Of a stretch of 17,303 nt of DNA, positions 6,767 to 15,652 are shown piece after piece. The DNA comes from JAXDLK01 sp034666665 (lineage in GTDB: Bacteria; Desulfobacterota; Binatia; JACPRU01): contig JAXDLK010000321.1 of the NCBI GenBank assembly GCA_034666665.1, forward strand, positions 1 through 17,303, written 5' to 3'. The notes under the pieces were generated by a model. That model made no database searches. It was not told the DNA's origin and saw only the letters and a list, made by a program, of their open reading frames with translations. A program made the translations under genes and the position numbers. Position 1 is the stretch's first letter. Each line of letters opens with the position of its first letter.

Positions 6767-6838
6767 GGCGGCGTGGCCGAGTGGCTCAGGCAAGGGTCTG
6801 CAAAACCCTCTACCCCGGTTCAATTCCGGGCGCCGCCT
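6767..6838 (+). tRNA. tRNA-Cys (GCA)
   Basis: A complete 72-base cloverleaf. The acceptor stem is GGCGGCG with CGCCGCC, the D stem GCC/GGC, and the anticodon stem AGGGT/ACCCT with loop CTGCAAA. The variable loop is four bases, and the T arm is CCCGG-TTCAATT-CCGGG. The anticodon GCA at 6800-6802 and the U73 discriminator are both typical for cysteine. CCA is not encoded. It lies 93 bases before the AhpD-like gene. Confidence 0.97.
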
Positions 6839-6931
6839 CTCCGGATTCGCGACCGGCTCTGACCTCGTTCGTTCCGGCGTGCAGTCGAGACGTGCTGCAC
6901 CCGGAGCGGACGGGCAGGGGAGGAGGCCATC

Positions 6932-7267
6932 GTGAGCGACGAGTACTACGATCCGCGCGATCTCAGCCACTTCCCTGAAGTGGGGAAGAATTGCCCGGAG
7001 CTCGCCCGCAAGTTCTTCGATTGGTACGAGGCCGTCTTCGCCGACGGCGCGCTCTCCGCCCGCGAGAAATCGATCATCGCGCTCGCCGTCGCACACGCGG
7101 TTCAGTGCCCCTACTGCATCGACGCGTACAGCCGTGACGCGCTGGAGAAGGGCGCCGACCTCGACCAGATGACGGAGGCAGTTCACGTGGCGGCGGCGAT
7201 CCGCGGCGGAGCTTCGCTCGTGCACGGGGTGCAGATGCGGCGACACGCGACCAAGCTCGGCATGTAG
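6932..7267 (+). CDS. AhpD-like (carboxymuconolactone decarboxylase-type) protein paired with ArsS
   Basis: This 111-residue all-helical protein starts at GTG behind a strong AGGAGG site at 6 bases. It has the redox motif C59-P-Y-C62 in EKSIIALAVAHAVQCPYCID and the family's AVHVAAAIRGG helix. The histidine that follows the CxxC by four residues in classical AhpD is Tyr66 here (CPYCIDAY), so it need not be a true alkylhydroperoxidase. Only three bases separate it from the ArsS-type radical SAM gene, an arrangement recurrent for arsenosugar-associated peroxidase-like proteins. A role in arsenic or thiol redox chemistry is inference. Confidence 0.85.
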   Translation: MSDEYYDPRDLSHFPEVGKNCPELARKFFDWYEAVFADGALSAREKSIIALAVAHAVQCPYCIDAYSRDALEKGADLDQMTEAVHVAAAIRGGASLVHGVQMRRHATKLGM

Positions 7268-7270
7268 ATC

Positions 7271-8320
<1,050 letters not shown>

Positions 8321-8344
8321 CGAGCAGCGATTGCCGCCGGCGGG

Positions 8345-9565
8345 TCAAAACGGCGGCTCCGTGGCTCCCGCTTGCGGATCCAGAAGGATCGCGCGCGCAC
8401 CCGAGCCCGCCCGGAGCCTGCTCACCTCGGCGGCGCCGATCACGAGCGCGTGTCCTTGCGACATCGACCGGAGAACGCCCGAGCTCTGCGATCCCGTCGA
8501 CGTCGCCACCAGGCGGCCGTCGCGGCGCTCGATCCGGCAGCGGATGAACTCGGTCAGGCCCGGCGCCTTCTTCACGTCTTCTCCGAGTGTGACGGCGGCG
8601 GTCGGCAGGTGGATGGCCTCGAACCCGGCCATCTTCCGGAGAGCCGGCCGTGCATAGAGCTCGAAGCAGACGAGCGAGGAAACCGGATTCCCCGGCAGCC
8701 CGAAGTACGGACGTCCTTCGAGCATGCCGAAGGTGAGCGGCTTTCCCGGCTTCTGCGCCACCTTCCAGAAGAGCCGTCGAACGCCGACCTCGTCCATCGC
8801 CGCCTTCACGTAGTCGAAGTCGCCGACGGATACCCCGCCGGTCGAGAGAATCGCATCGTGCCGCGCCGCCTCGCGGAAGGCCGCCCGAGTTTCCGCGAGC
8901 GAGTCGCGGGCGATCGGCAGGATCACGGGAAGAGCTCCGGCTTCGGCGACGGCGGCGGCGAGCGTGTACGCGTTGCTGTTCACGACCTGTCCGGGGGAGA
9001 CGGTGTCGTCGGCTTCGACGAGCTCGTTGCCGGTCGAGAGGATCGCCACGCGGGGGCGCTGGACCACGAGCACGAACGCCCTGCCGATCGAGGCGAGGAG
9101 CCCGACCTCCGCGGGCCCGACGCGCCGTCCCCGCGAAAGGATGGCGTCACCGCTGCGGACGTCCTCACCGGCGCCGCGCACGTTGGCACCGGCCGCCGGG
9201 GCGACACCGATCTCGACCAGGTCTCCGTCGGCGCGCGTGTCCTCGACGCGGACGACGGTGTCCGCGCCCGCGGGAATCGGCGCGCCGGTCATGATCTTCA
9301 ATGCCTCGCCGGCGTTCACCCGGCCGCCGACGGCGCCGGCCGCGGCGATGCCGACGACCCGCAAGCGCGCCGGCAGGTCCGTGAGATCCGCGTGGCGGAC
9401 CGCGTAGCCGTCCATCGCCGAGTTCGCCGTCCCCGGAACGTCTCGACCCGAACGAACCTCCTCGGCGAGGGCCCGTCCACCGGCGGCGACGATGCCGACG
9501 CGCTCGGCGCCGAGCGGCGAGACCTCCCGGACCACGACGTCGAGCGCTTCGCGTACCGAGATCAT
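8345..9565 (-). CDS. moeA: molybdopterin molybdenumtransferase MoeA
   Basis: This 406-residue protein inserts molybdate into adenylated molybdopterin in the cytoplasm, the last step of molybdenum cofactor synthesis. The start ATG 9565 gives the usual opening (MISVREALDVVVREV). Domain III motifs PGTANSAMDGYAVR, MTGAPIPAGADTVV and the RGAGEDVRSGD loop come first. The MogA-like domain follows with AILSTGNELVE, VNSNAYTLAA, ILSTGGVSVGDFDYVK and GLPGNPVSSLVCFELY. A C-terminal beta domain ends with EVSRLRAGSGA. It converges with arsS across 24 bases and diverges from the glutamate-cysteine ligase gene with 75 bases between start codons. No strong ribosome binding site precedes the start. Length fits the family. 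Confidence 0.95.
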   Translation of the reverse strand: MISVREALDVVVREVSPLGAERVGIVAAGGRALAEEVRSGRDVPGTANSAMDGYAVRHADLTDLPARLRVVGIAAAGAVGGRVNAGEALKIMTGAPIPAGADTVVRVEDTRADGDLVEIGVAPAAGANVRGAGEDVRSGDAILSRGRRVGPAEVGLLASIGRAFVLVVQRPRVAILSTGNELVEADDTVSPGQVVNSNAYTLAAAVAEAGALPVILPIARDSLAETRAAFREAARHDAILSTGGVSVGDFDYVKAAMDEVGVRRLFWKVAQKPGKPLTFGMLEGRPYFGLPGNPVSSLVCFELYARPALRKMAGFEAIHLPTAAVTLGEDVKKAPGLTEFIRCRIERRDGRLVATSTGSQSSGVLRSMSQGHALVIGAAEVSRLRAGSGARAILLDPQAGATEPPF

Positions 9566-9640
9566 CGACAGCGGTAAAACGCGGCGCCGCGGGTGTGTCA
9601 ACGCGGGCGTCCGTCCTTGTCTCGGCATCGTCCTCTGCTA

Positions 9641-11032
9641 ATGCTCGACGCGGTGTCCGACCTCGTCCAGACCGACGCGGCGCTCGACGTTCCGGTCGGC
9701 GGGTTGGACTCGCTCGTAGCGTATTTCGAGAGCGGCGCGAAGCCGAAGGCCGACTGGAAGGTCGGCACGGAGTACGAGAAGGTCGCCGTCGAGGCGCGCA
9801 CGGGGCGCGCCGCCCCCTACTTCGGCCCGAACGGGATCGAGAGACTCCTCGAGCGGATCGCCGACCGCTTCGGCTGGCAGCCCCGCCGGGAAGGCGAGCA
9901 CGTGATCGCTCTCGAAGGCGCGCGAGGTGCGACGATCACCCTGGAGCCGGGAGCGCAGGTAGAGCTCTCGGGCGAGCAGTGCCCGAACATCCACTGTGCG
10001 CACGAGGAGCTGAGCGAGCACGTCGCCCAGGTCGTCACCACGGGAGAGGAGCTCGGGATTCTCTTCCTCGGGCTCGGCATCCAGCCGGTGAGCCGCGTGG
10101 AAGAGATCCAGTGGGTGCCGAAGGAACGCTACCGCATCATGGCCGCGTACATGGCGAAGGTCGGCCGCCTCGGGCATCGGATGATGAAGCAGACGGCGAC
10201 GGTCCAGGCGAATCTCGATTTCGCCGACGAGCGGGACGCGATGGAGAAGATGCGCGTCGCGATGGGGCTGGCACCGGTCCTCACCGCCGCGTTCGCGAAC
10301 TCGCCGATCTGCGACGGCCGGCAGACCGGCTACATGAGCTACCGGCAGCACATCTGGACCGACACCGATCCGAATCGGTCCGGCCTCCTGCGGTTCGTCT
10401 TCTCGCGCGAGGCGGGGTTCGAGGACTACGCCCGATGGGCGCTCGACGTGCCGATGTACTTCATCCGCCGCGAGGGCCGGTTCATCGACCTGACCGGCAT
10501 GCCGTTTCGGGAGTTCGCCCGCAGAGGAGCGGCGGGCCATCACGCGACCATGGCGGACTGGCAGCTCCACCTGACGACCCTCTTTCCCGAGGTCAGGCTG
10601 AAGACGTACCTCGAGGTGCGGTCCGCCGACAGCCAGCCTCCGAGCCGCATGCTCGCGCTTCCCGCGCTCCTCAAGGGAGTGCTCTACGACCGGGATTGTC
10701 TCGGAGCGGCATGGGACCTCGTGAAGTCGTGGAGCTGGTCGGAGCGTCTGGAGATCTTCGCCGATTCGCACAAGGAGGCGTTGCGTGCCCGAGTCCGGGG
10801 AATCCCGTTGCTCGATTTCGCGCGCGAGCTTCTCGCGATCGCGACGACCGGGCTCGTGCGCCAGGAGCAGCGGAATTCGCGCGGCGAAGACGAGACGGTG
10901 TACCTCGTGGGCCTGCAGCAGCAGCTCGATTCGGGGAGGTCGCCCGCGCGTACGCTCGCGGAGCTCTGGGAGCGCGACTGGAAAGAGGAGGTCGGCCGAC
11001 TCGTCGAGTTCGCACGCTACCGGATCGCGTGA
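9641..11032 (+). CDS. gshA: glutamate-cysteine ligase, plant/alphaproteobacterial type
   Basis: This 463-residue protein condenses glutamate and cysteine using ATP, the first step to glutathione (or gamma-glutamylcysteine for ergothioneine). Family landmarks run through it: WKVGTEYEKVAVE, ITLEPGAQVELSGEQCPNIH, IQWVPKERYRIMAAYM, TATVQANLDFADERD, ANSPICDGRQTGYMSYR and HIWTDTDPNR. This is the TIGR01436-like plant/alphaproteobacterial class rather than the E. coli GshA fold. ATG 9641 lacks a clear ribosome binding site; a longer reading to 9593 is less likely because it enters the moeA promoter region. No glutathione synthetase or egt genes are in view. Confidence 0.9.
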   Translation: MLDAVSDLVQTDAALDVPVGGLDSLVAYFESGAKPKADWKVGTEYEKVAVEARTGRAAPYFGPNGIERLLERIADRFGWQPRREGEHVIALEGARGATITLEPGAQVELSGEQCPNIHCAHEELSEHVAQVVTTGEELGILFLGLGIQPVSRVEEIQWVPKERYRIMAAYMAKVGRLGHRMMKQTATVQANLDFADERDAMEKMRVAMGLAPVLTAAFANSPICDGRQTGYMSYRQHIWTDTDPNRSGLLRFVFSREAGFEDYARWALDVPMYFIRREGRFIDLTGMPFREFARRGAAGHHATMADWQLHLTTLFPEVRLKTYLEVRSADSQPPSRMLALPALLKGVLYDRDCLGAAWDLVKSWSWSERLEIFADSHKEALRARVRGIPLLDFARELLAIATTGLVRQEQRNSRGEDETVYLVGLQQQLDSGRSPARTLAELWERDWKEEVGRLVEFARYRIA

Positions 11033-11046
11033 CCCGGGAGATCGAC

Positions 11047-11313
11047 ATGGGCTTCCCGCTCGACGAGGTGGCGCGGGGGATCGACCGGTTGCTCGAGCGG
11101 ATCGGCGGAGGGCGCGATGCGGCCTCGACGGAGGATACGCTCCGCTGGCATACGACCGGCGGCGTCACGATCGAGGCGGCGGCCGTACCTTCCGAGAGCG
11201 TCACCCATCCGAGCTTCCACGCGCGCACGCGCTTGATCCTGCGCGGCGAAGCCGCACCCGTCGAGAAGGTTCACCGCGACATCGTGTACGCGTTCCTGCG
11301 GGTGGGGGGCTGA
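11047..11313 (+). CDS. small unknown protein downstream of glutamate-cysteine ligase
   Basis: An 88-residue protein starts at ATG 11047 after GGGAG at 6 bases. An in-frame GTG at 11029 overlaps the ligase stop (GTGA) and would add six residues. It begins with an amphipathic helix (LDEVARGIDRLLERIGGG) and continues with predicted strands (TLRWHTTGGVTIEAAAVPS, HARTRLILRGE). There is no signal peptide, membrane segment or cysteine. I do not recognise the family. The tight spacing suggests co-expression with the ligase. Confidence 0.6.
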   Translation: MGFPLDEVARGIDRLLERIGGGRDAASTEDTLRWHTTGGVTIEAAAVPSESVTHPSFHARTRLILRGEAAPVEKVHRDIVYAFLRVGG

Positions 11314-11401
11314 CTCACCTGCTGTCGTGACCGCAACCCCTCTCCGCGAACCCTGTTTGCAGACGTAGACCCTACCGAGGGCGCGTTCCAAAGGAGGAAT
11401 G

Positions 11402-11818
11402 ATGAAATTGCATCTCGTAATGGGCGGACTGCTGCTGTCCGCTGGTCTCGTGGTGGTGGGTCCGAGCGTTACGGCAGCGCAGCTCGACGCCGGCAGCTCG
11501 GCGGGTGCCTCCGGATCGGTCGACGTCGGCGGGACGGCCGGGTCCGCGACGGGCACCGGCACCCAGGACGAGGCCGTTCAGAAGCCCGCCAAGAGCGGAA
11601 AGAAGGCCTCTCGCGCGGAGCGCCGCGCCGCGCGCAAGGCTGCCCGAGCAAAGTCGAAAGCCAACCGAGGCGCCGCCGCGAGCGAGCCCCAGGGAACGGG
11701 AACTCCTGGCACCGGCCTCGGAGCGGGCGTTCAAGGGGGCGCGGGAGTCGGGACGTCCGGTACGGGCGTCGACGTCGGCGTGGGAGCCGGGGCCGGAGCG
11801 CACGGCGGAGGCGAGTAG
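11402..11818 (+). CDS. secreted Gly/Ala-rich low-complexity protein
   Basis: This 138-residue protein follows an AAGGAGG site. Two ATGs are adjacent, at 11399 and 11402; the second has the better spacing. Residues 1-26 are a signal peptide (MKLHLVMGGLLLSAGLVVVG) ending near A-A-Q. The mature part has three zones: Gly/Ser/Ala-rich, then a strongly basic helix (KSGKKASRAERRAARKAARA), then a Gly-rich tail with GTG, GAG and VGVGAG repeats. No enzyme fold is expected. It could be a cell-envelope or matrix component that binds anionic surfaces. No family is recognised. Confidence 0.65.
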   Translation: MKLHLVMGGLLLSAGLVVVGPSVTAAQLDAGSSAGASGSVDVGGTAGSATGTGTQDEAVQKPAKSGKKASRAERRAARKAARAKSKANRGAAASEPQGTGTPGTGLGAGVQGGAGVGTSGTGVDVGVGAGAGAHGGGE

Positions 11819-11830
11819 CCACCAGTGAGT

Positions 11831-11857
11831 GCGGAGGTCCCGAAGCGGGGCCTCCGC
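11831..11857 (+). terminator. hairpin terminator after the secreted protein gene
   Basis: GCGGAGGTCCCG, a three-base loop (AAG), then CGGGGCCTCCGC form a 12-bp stem with one G-U pair, 13 bases after the stop codon. No T-run follows. Confidence 0.65.
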
Positions 11858-11884
11858 CGGGGCGAACGGATGGAGTAAATCGCC

Positions 11885-11913
11885 TTGACTTTCGCCCCGT
11901 GTTCGCCTATCGT
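11885..11913 (+). promoter_or_regulatory. sigma70-type promoter candidate
   Basis: TTGACT (11885-11890), a 17-base spacer and TATCGT (11908-11913) fit a housekeeping promoter. The expected transcription start is near 11920, consistent with translation of the next gene from ATG 11953. The preceding hairpin separates it from upstream transcription. Confidence 0.6.
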
Positions 11914-11952
11914 GAAACGACGATGACGAGCGGTTTCGAAACTTCGGAAAAG

Positions 11953-12294
11953 ATGGGGGCCGAGGAGCTGCCGCTGTTTCCGCAGGATGCGGCGGACGCG
12001 CCGCCTTCGGCCGATGATGGATCGCCGCTGGCGCTCATCGACTGGGACCTTCGCTCCTGGGAAGGTCTCTGCCGATTGGCGCGACGACGTGCGCGCTATG
12101 CACCCGCACAACCGAAGCTGGACGATCTCGGACGAAGCCTTCGATCGATTCGCGACTGCTACGTCGCCAGCCGGCACCCCCGCATCCGGCGCGCGCTCCT
12201 CGAAGAGGCAGGCCGGATCACTCGCCGGATGAAGGTCATGCGCAACGATCTCGGGGTTCGCGGCTTCGATATTCGTCCGCTCGCGGCCCGGTAG
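11953..12294 (+). CDS. conserved-looking hypothetical protein (113 aa)
   Basis: ATG 11953 is chosen because GGAAAAG precedes it and the candidate promoter starts transcription near 11920. An in-frame ATG at 11923 would leave almost no leader. The N-terminus is acidic and Pro-rich (ELPLFPQDAADAPPSADD), then comes LIDWDLRSWEGLCRLARRRA, then basic helices (LGRSLRSIRDCYVASRHPRI, LLEEAGRITRRMKVMRNDLG). The protein is likely cytoplasmic and possibly nucleic-acid binding because of the many arginines. No family is recognised. Its stop codon abuts the convergent helicase gene with no gap. Confidence 0.6.
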   Translation: MGAEELPLFPQDAADAPPSADDGSPLALIDWDLRSWEGLCRLARRRARYAPAQPKLDDLGRSLRSIRDCYVASRHPRIRRALLEEAGRITRRMKVMRNDLGVRGFDIRPLAAR

Positions 12295-14466
12295 TCACCG
12301 GAAGAACTCACCGATCGCGTGGACGACCGCTTGCGTCGAGTCGACCACGCGGGTCGCGTTCGGCAGCGATTCGAGGAATACCGCGCCGTATCGGCGAGTC
12401 GCGAAGCGGCTATCGAGGATCGCCACCACGCCACGGTCCTCGCGGGAGCGAATCAGACGGCCGAATCCTTGCCGCAGCCGAATCACCGCCTGCGGAACGG
12501 TCAGCTCGTCGAAGGGATCTCCTCCCCGGAGCGTGATCGCTTCCATCCGCGCTTGCACGATCGGCTCGCTCGGCACGCGAAAGGGAAGGCGGGCGATCAG
12601 CACCATGCGGAGCCCCTCGCCGCGAACGTCGACCCCCTCCCAGAAGCTGCTGGTGGCGAAGAGGACGCTCGAGCCGTCTCCCCGGAAGCGCTCGAGCAGC
12701 ACGTGACGAGTCGCTTCGCCCTGCCTGAGGATCGAGAGGCCGAGCGCGCGTAGTCGGCCGGCCAGCGCGGCATGCGCACGGAGGAGGGCAGAGGTGGCGG
12801 TGAAGAGCACGAATGCACCTCCGCCCGAGGCCTCGAGCATGCGCGCGATTGCCTCGTGGAGAGCCGCCTCGTGTCCGGGAGCATCCGGTGCGGGGAGATC
12901 CCGCGGTACCGCCAAAAGCGCCTGTTCTTCGAAGCGATACGGAGAGTCCAGCCGAAGGGTGTCCACCAGGTCGGAATCGAGACCGTCGATTCCCGTCCGC
13001 GCGCGGAAGTGATCGAAGCTCCGGCGCACCGTGAGCGTGGCCGAGGTGAGCACGACGGCGGCGAACCGCTCGAAGAGGGCGGTCCGGAGCCTCGGCCCGA
13101 CGTCGACCGGCGCCGCTGCAATCGCCATCACGGACGCTCCATCGTTGCCTCGACGAATCGCGAACCAGCGGCAGAGATCGGCATCGTCCTCGACGAACGC
13201 CTTCGCGTCCGCCGCCACTCCGAGCAGCCTTCCTGCGAGCGCGCGGAGCTGCGCCTCGAGGAAGAGAAGCTTCTCGGCGGCACCCTCCGAGAGCATTCCG
13301 AGGCGCGCCGTCACCGGCTCGAAATCGCCGACGAAGGAATCGATCGCGGTCGCCAGCGCGAGGATTCGCCGCCGTGCGTCGCTCCAGAGCGCGGTCGCTC
13401 GCAGCGCCGGCACCACGCGCAACGAGCGCTCGGCGCCGCCGTCGGATGGCGGGAGAGAGCCTTCGATGCCGAGCAGCAACCCGGCGAAGCACTCCGCCGC
13501 CGAACGGGCGATCTCCGCGACGCGCGGCCTGAGGCGCTCCTCGATCCATGCGGCCGCACCGGACGCGGGCGGCCGGTCCTCCGGCGAGGCGATCGCGAGG
13601 AGCTTTTCCATCAACCGGGGGAGGACGCCGCGCTCGGGGACGCGGGGATGCTGCAGGCGCCGGAGCACGGTCTCGATTCGGCGGAGCGTGACCTCGGACC
13701 CGAAGTGGCCGGTCGCGACGTCCTCCAGGTGATGCGCCTCGTCGATCACCAGCCGGTCCGCAAGCGGCAGAACTCCGCTCGCGGCGTCGTCGGGGAGCCG
13801 CTCGCGAAGCGCCAGATCCGCCATCAGCAGGTGGTGATTCACGACCACGAGGTCCGCCTCGGCGGCTCGACGGCGGGCGCGGTAGAAGAAGCAGGCGTCG
13901 TAGTCGGGACATCGCGTGCGCAGACAATCGTCGTGTTCCGTCGCCACGAGCGCCCAGCTGTCGCGTCGTGGCACGAACGGCAGGTCGGCGAGGCTGCCGT
14001 CTTCGGTGTCGCGACTCCAATCGAGGATCTGCTGGACCTCGCTCTGCGAGCCGTCATCGAGGAGCGACGAGCTCTGCTCGTGGAGCTCCGCGGCCTTGCG
14101 CAGGCAGAGATAGTTGCCGCGTCCCTTGGCGAGGGCGATCGTGAAGCTCACGCCGAGATGGCGCTGGAGAAAGGGCAGGTCACGGCGGATCAGCTGCTCT
14201 TGCAAGTTGATCGTGTTCGTCGAGATCACCACCCGCTGGCCGTTCTCCCGGCTCCAGCGGATCGCAGGAATCGAGTACGCGAGCGACTTGCCGACGCCGG
14301 TACCGGCCTCGACGACCAGCAGCCCGCCGTGCATGAACGTTCGCGCGACGGCGTCGGCCATTCGCTGCTGCTCCGGCCGGTGCTCGTAAGCGGGTAGTGT
14401 CCGCGCGATCGCGCCGCTCGGCGCGAGGTCGCCGGCGATCGCTGGCGCGTCGAGGGTTGAAGCCAT
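12295..14466 (-). CDS. dinG: DinG-type ATP-dependent DNA helicase with iron-sulfur cluster
   Basis: This 723-residue superfamily 2 (XPD-like) helicase unwinds DNA 5'-3' and helps resolve R-loops and damaged structures. Walker A EAGTGVGKS is at 53-61, motif Ia near STNTINLQEQLI, and the DEAH box in IDEAHHLEDV at 242-245. Four cysteines are placed for a [4Fe-4S] cluster: Cys121, Cys181, Cys186 and Cys192 (YLCLRK and CLRTRCPDYDAC). C-terminal motifs include VVLTSATLT, SSFWEGVDVRGEGL and RQGFGRLIRSREDRG. No exonuclease domain is fused at the N-terminus, unlike Gram-positive DinG. It starts 43 bases after selD and may share its transcript. Confidence 0.92.
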   Translation of the reverse strand: MASTLDAPAIAGDLAPSGAIARTLPAYEHRPEQQRMADAVARTFMHGGLLVVEAGTGVGKSLAYSIPAIRWSRENGQRVVISTNTINLQEQLIRRDLPFLQRHLGVSFTIALAKGRGNYLCLRKAAELHEQSSSLLDDGSQSEVQQILDWSRDTEDGSLADLPFVPRRDSWALVATEHDDCLRTRCPDYDACFFYRARRRAAEADLVVVNHHLLMADLALRERLPDDAASGVLPLADRLVIDEAHHLEDVATGHFGSEVTLRRIETVLRRLQHPRVPERGVLPRLMEKLLAIASPEDRPPASGAAAWIEERLRPRVAEIARSAAECFAGLLLGIEGSLPPSDGGAERSLRVVPALRATALWSDARRRILALATAIDSFVGDFEPVTARLGMLSEGAAEKLLFLEAQLRALAGRLLGVAADAKAFVEDDADLCRWFAIRRGNDGASVMAIAAAPVDVGPRLRTALFERFAAVVLTSATLTVRRSFDHFRARTGIDGLDSDLVDTLRLDSPYRFEEQALLAVPRDLPAPDAPGHEAALHEAIARMLEASGGGAFVLFTATSALLRAHAALAGRLRALGLSILRQGEATRHVLLERFRGDGSSVLFATSSFWEGVDVRGEGLRMVLIARLPFRVPSEPIVQARMEAITLRGGDPFDELTVPQAVIRLRQGFGRLIRSREDRGVVAILDSRFATRRYGAVFLESLPNATRVVDSTQAVVHAIGEFFR

Positions 14467-14509
14467 CGTCCGCGGAGCCTACACGGCGAAGGATTTCGCC
14501 GTCATCCCC

Positions 14510-15586
14510 TCAAACCAGCTCGATCCAGCGATCGCGACGGGCGACGACCACTCCGATACGAGCCGCGGTCGCCAAGCCGAGGGCCCTCAGCTCTTCGACG
14601 TAGGCATCGGCCTCGGTCGCGGGCAACGCCACCAGTAAACCGCCGGACGTCTGCGGGTCGAACGCCGCCTCCACCAGGTGACCGGCGACGCTGCCGGCGA
14701 TCCACACCGAAGGTGCCAGGTACGTGCGGTTGCGTTTGCAGCCGCCGGTGAGGTGGCCGGCGCTCGCCAGCTGCTCGACGTCAGGGAGCAGCGGTAACGC
14801 ATCCGCGTCGAGGCGTAACGTCACGTCGCTCCCGCGCGCCATCCCGTGGGCGTGGCCGAGGAGGCCGAACCCAGTCACGTCGGTCGCGGCGTGAACCTGG
14901 TGTCGGAGCATGGCCTCGGCGGCGCCGCGGTTCAGCGTCGTCATCGAGACCACCGCCGCTCGATAGGCCGCGTCGGAGAGCGCGGAATGCTTGAGCGCGG
15001 TGGTGAGGATCCCCGTGCCGAGGGGCTTCGACAGCACGACGGCGTCTCCGGCCACGGCGCCGACGTTGCGGATCACCCGGCGCGGATCGATCGTGCCCGT
15101 GACCGCCATCCCGTACTTGAGCTCCGGATCCTCCACCGTGTGGCCGCCGACGACGACCACGCCGGCCTCCTCGGCCTTTGCGGCCCCGCCGGCGAGGATC
15201 TCCCCGAGGATCTCGATCGGCAGGTCCTTCTGCGGAAAGCAGACGACGTTCATCGCGGTACGCGGCACGCCGCCCATCGCGTAGACGTCGGAGAGGGAAT
15301 TCGCCGCCGAGATCGCGCCGTACGTGTAGGGGTCGTCGACGATCGGCGTGAAGAAGTCGACCGTGTTGACGATCGCCAGATCGTCACGCAGGCGAAACAC
15401 GCCGGCGTCGTCGCACGTGTCCACGCCGACGATCAGGTCGGGATGCGTATGCCGCGGCAGTCGCGCGAGGATTTCGGCCAGGTCCGCCGGACCCAGTTTT
15501 GCGGCTCAACCCGCCGCCTTGACCTTCTCGGTCAACCGGATGCGCTTGCGGAGGTCCGCTCCTCCGGAGTCGTCCTGGGAGTCCAT
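14510..15586 (-). CDS. selD: selenide, water dikinase SelD, selenocysteine-containing (TGA readthrough)
   Basis: SelD makes selenophosphate from selenide and ATP, the selenium donor for Sec-tRNA. A plain reading starts at GTG 15424 and lacks the N-terminal catalytic segment. Reading from ATG 15586 through TGA at 15506-15508 gives 358 residues with an N-terminus matching the family: RIRLTEKVKAAG, Sec27, then AAKLGPADLAEIL. Sec27 occupies the position of catalytic Cys17 of E. coli SelD, and Lys30 that of Lys20. The rest is complete: DTCDDAGVF, VDFFTPIVDDP, AANSLSDVYAMGG, VVGGHTVEDPELKYGMAVTG, TDVTGFGLLGH and DPQTSGGLLVA. The ATG lacks a strong ribosome binding site. The gene follows the glycosyltransferase by 66 bases and precedes dinG by 43. 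Confidence 0.93.
15478..15496 (-). promoter_or_regulatory. bacterial SECIS hairpin in selD
   Basis: On the minus strand CTGGGTCC-GGC-GGACCTGG folds into an 8-bp stem (two G-U pairs) with a three-base loop beginning with G. The loop starts 17 bases after the selenocysteine TGA. The spacing, stem length and G at the loop start satisfy the known bacterial SECIS rules for SelB-directed UGA decoding. Confidence 0.75.
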
Positions 15587-15603
15587 CTGGCTACACTCTA
15601 GTC

Positions 15604-15616
15604 GGCCGCGCCGGCC
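15604..15616. repeat. short inverted repeat upstream of selD
   Basis: GGCCG-CGC-CGGCC forms a small 5-bp hairpin between the glycosyltransferase stop and the selD start. It may be chance in GC-rich DNA or a weak attenuating structure. Confidence 0.25.
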
Positions 15617-15652
15617 ACTCAATCACCAGGCCCCACCGAATGCGCGAGCGCC

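Noticed and set aside
6767..6838. tRNA as tRNA-Sec
   Set aside because: Its anticodon is GCA and its size and short variable loop are those of tRNA-Cys; tRNA-Sec would have a UCA anticodon and a long extra arm.
9595..11313. Continuous 572-codon plus-strand frame
   Set aside because: Only its end is real (the small gene from about 11047); the rest is an out-of-frame reading of glutamate-cysteine ligase.
12772..14397. Long plus-strand open frame (541 codons)
   Set aside because: It is antisense to the clearly conserved DinG helicase and has no recognisable domain.
14510..15424. SelD as a 304-residue protein starting at GTG 15424
   Set aside because: It would lack the catalytic Cys/Sec and Lys segment that is present in the same frame upstream of a TGA with a SECIS-like hairpin.
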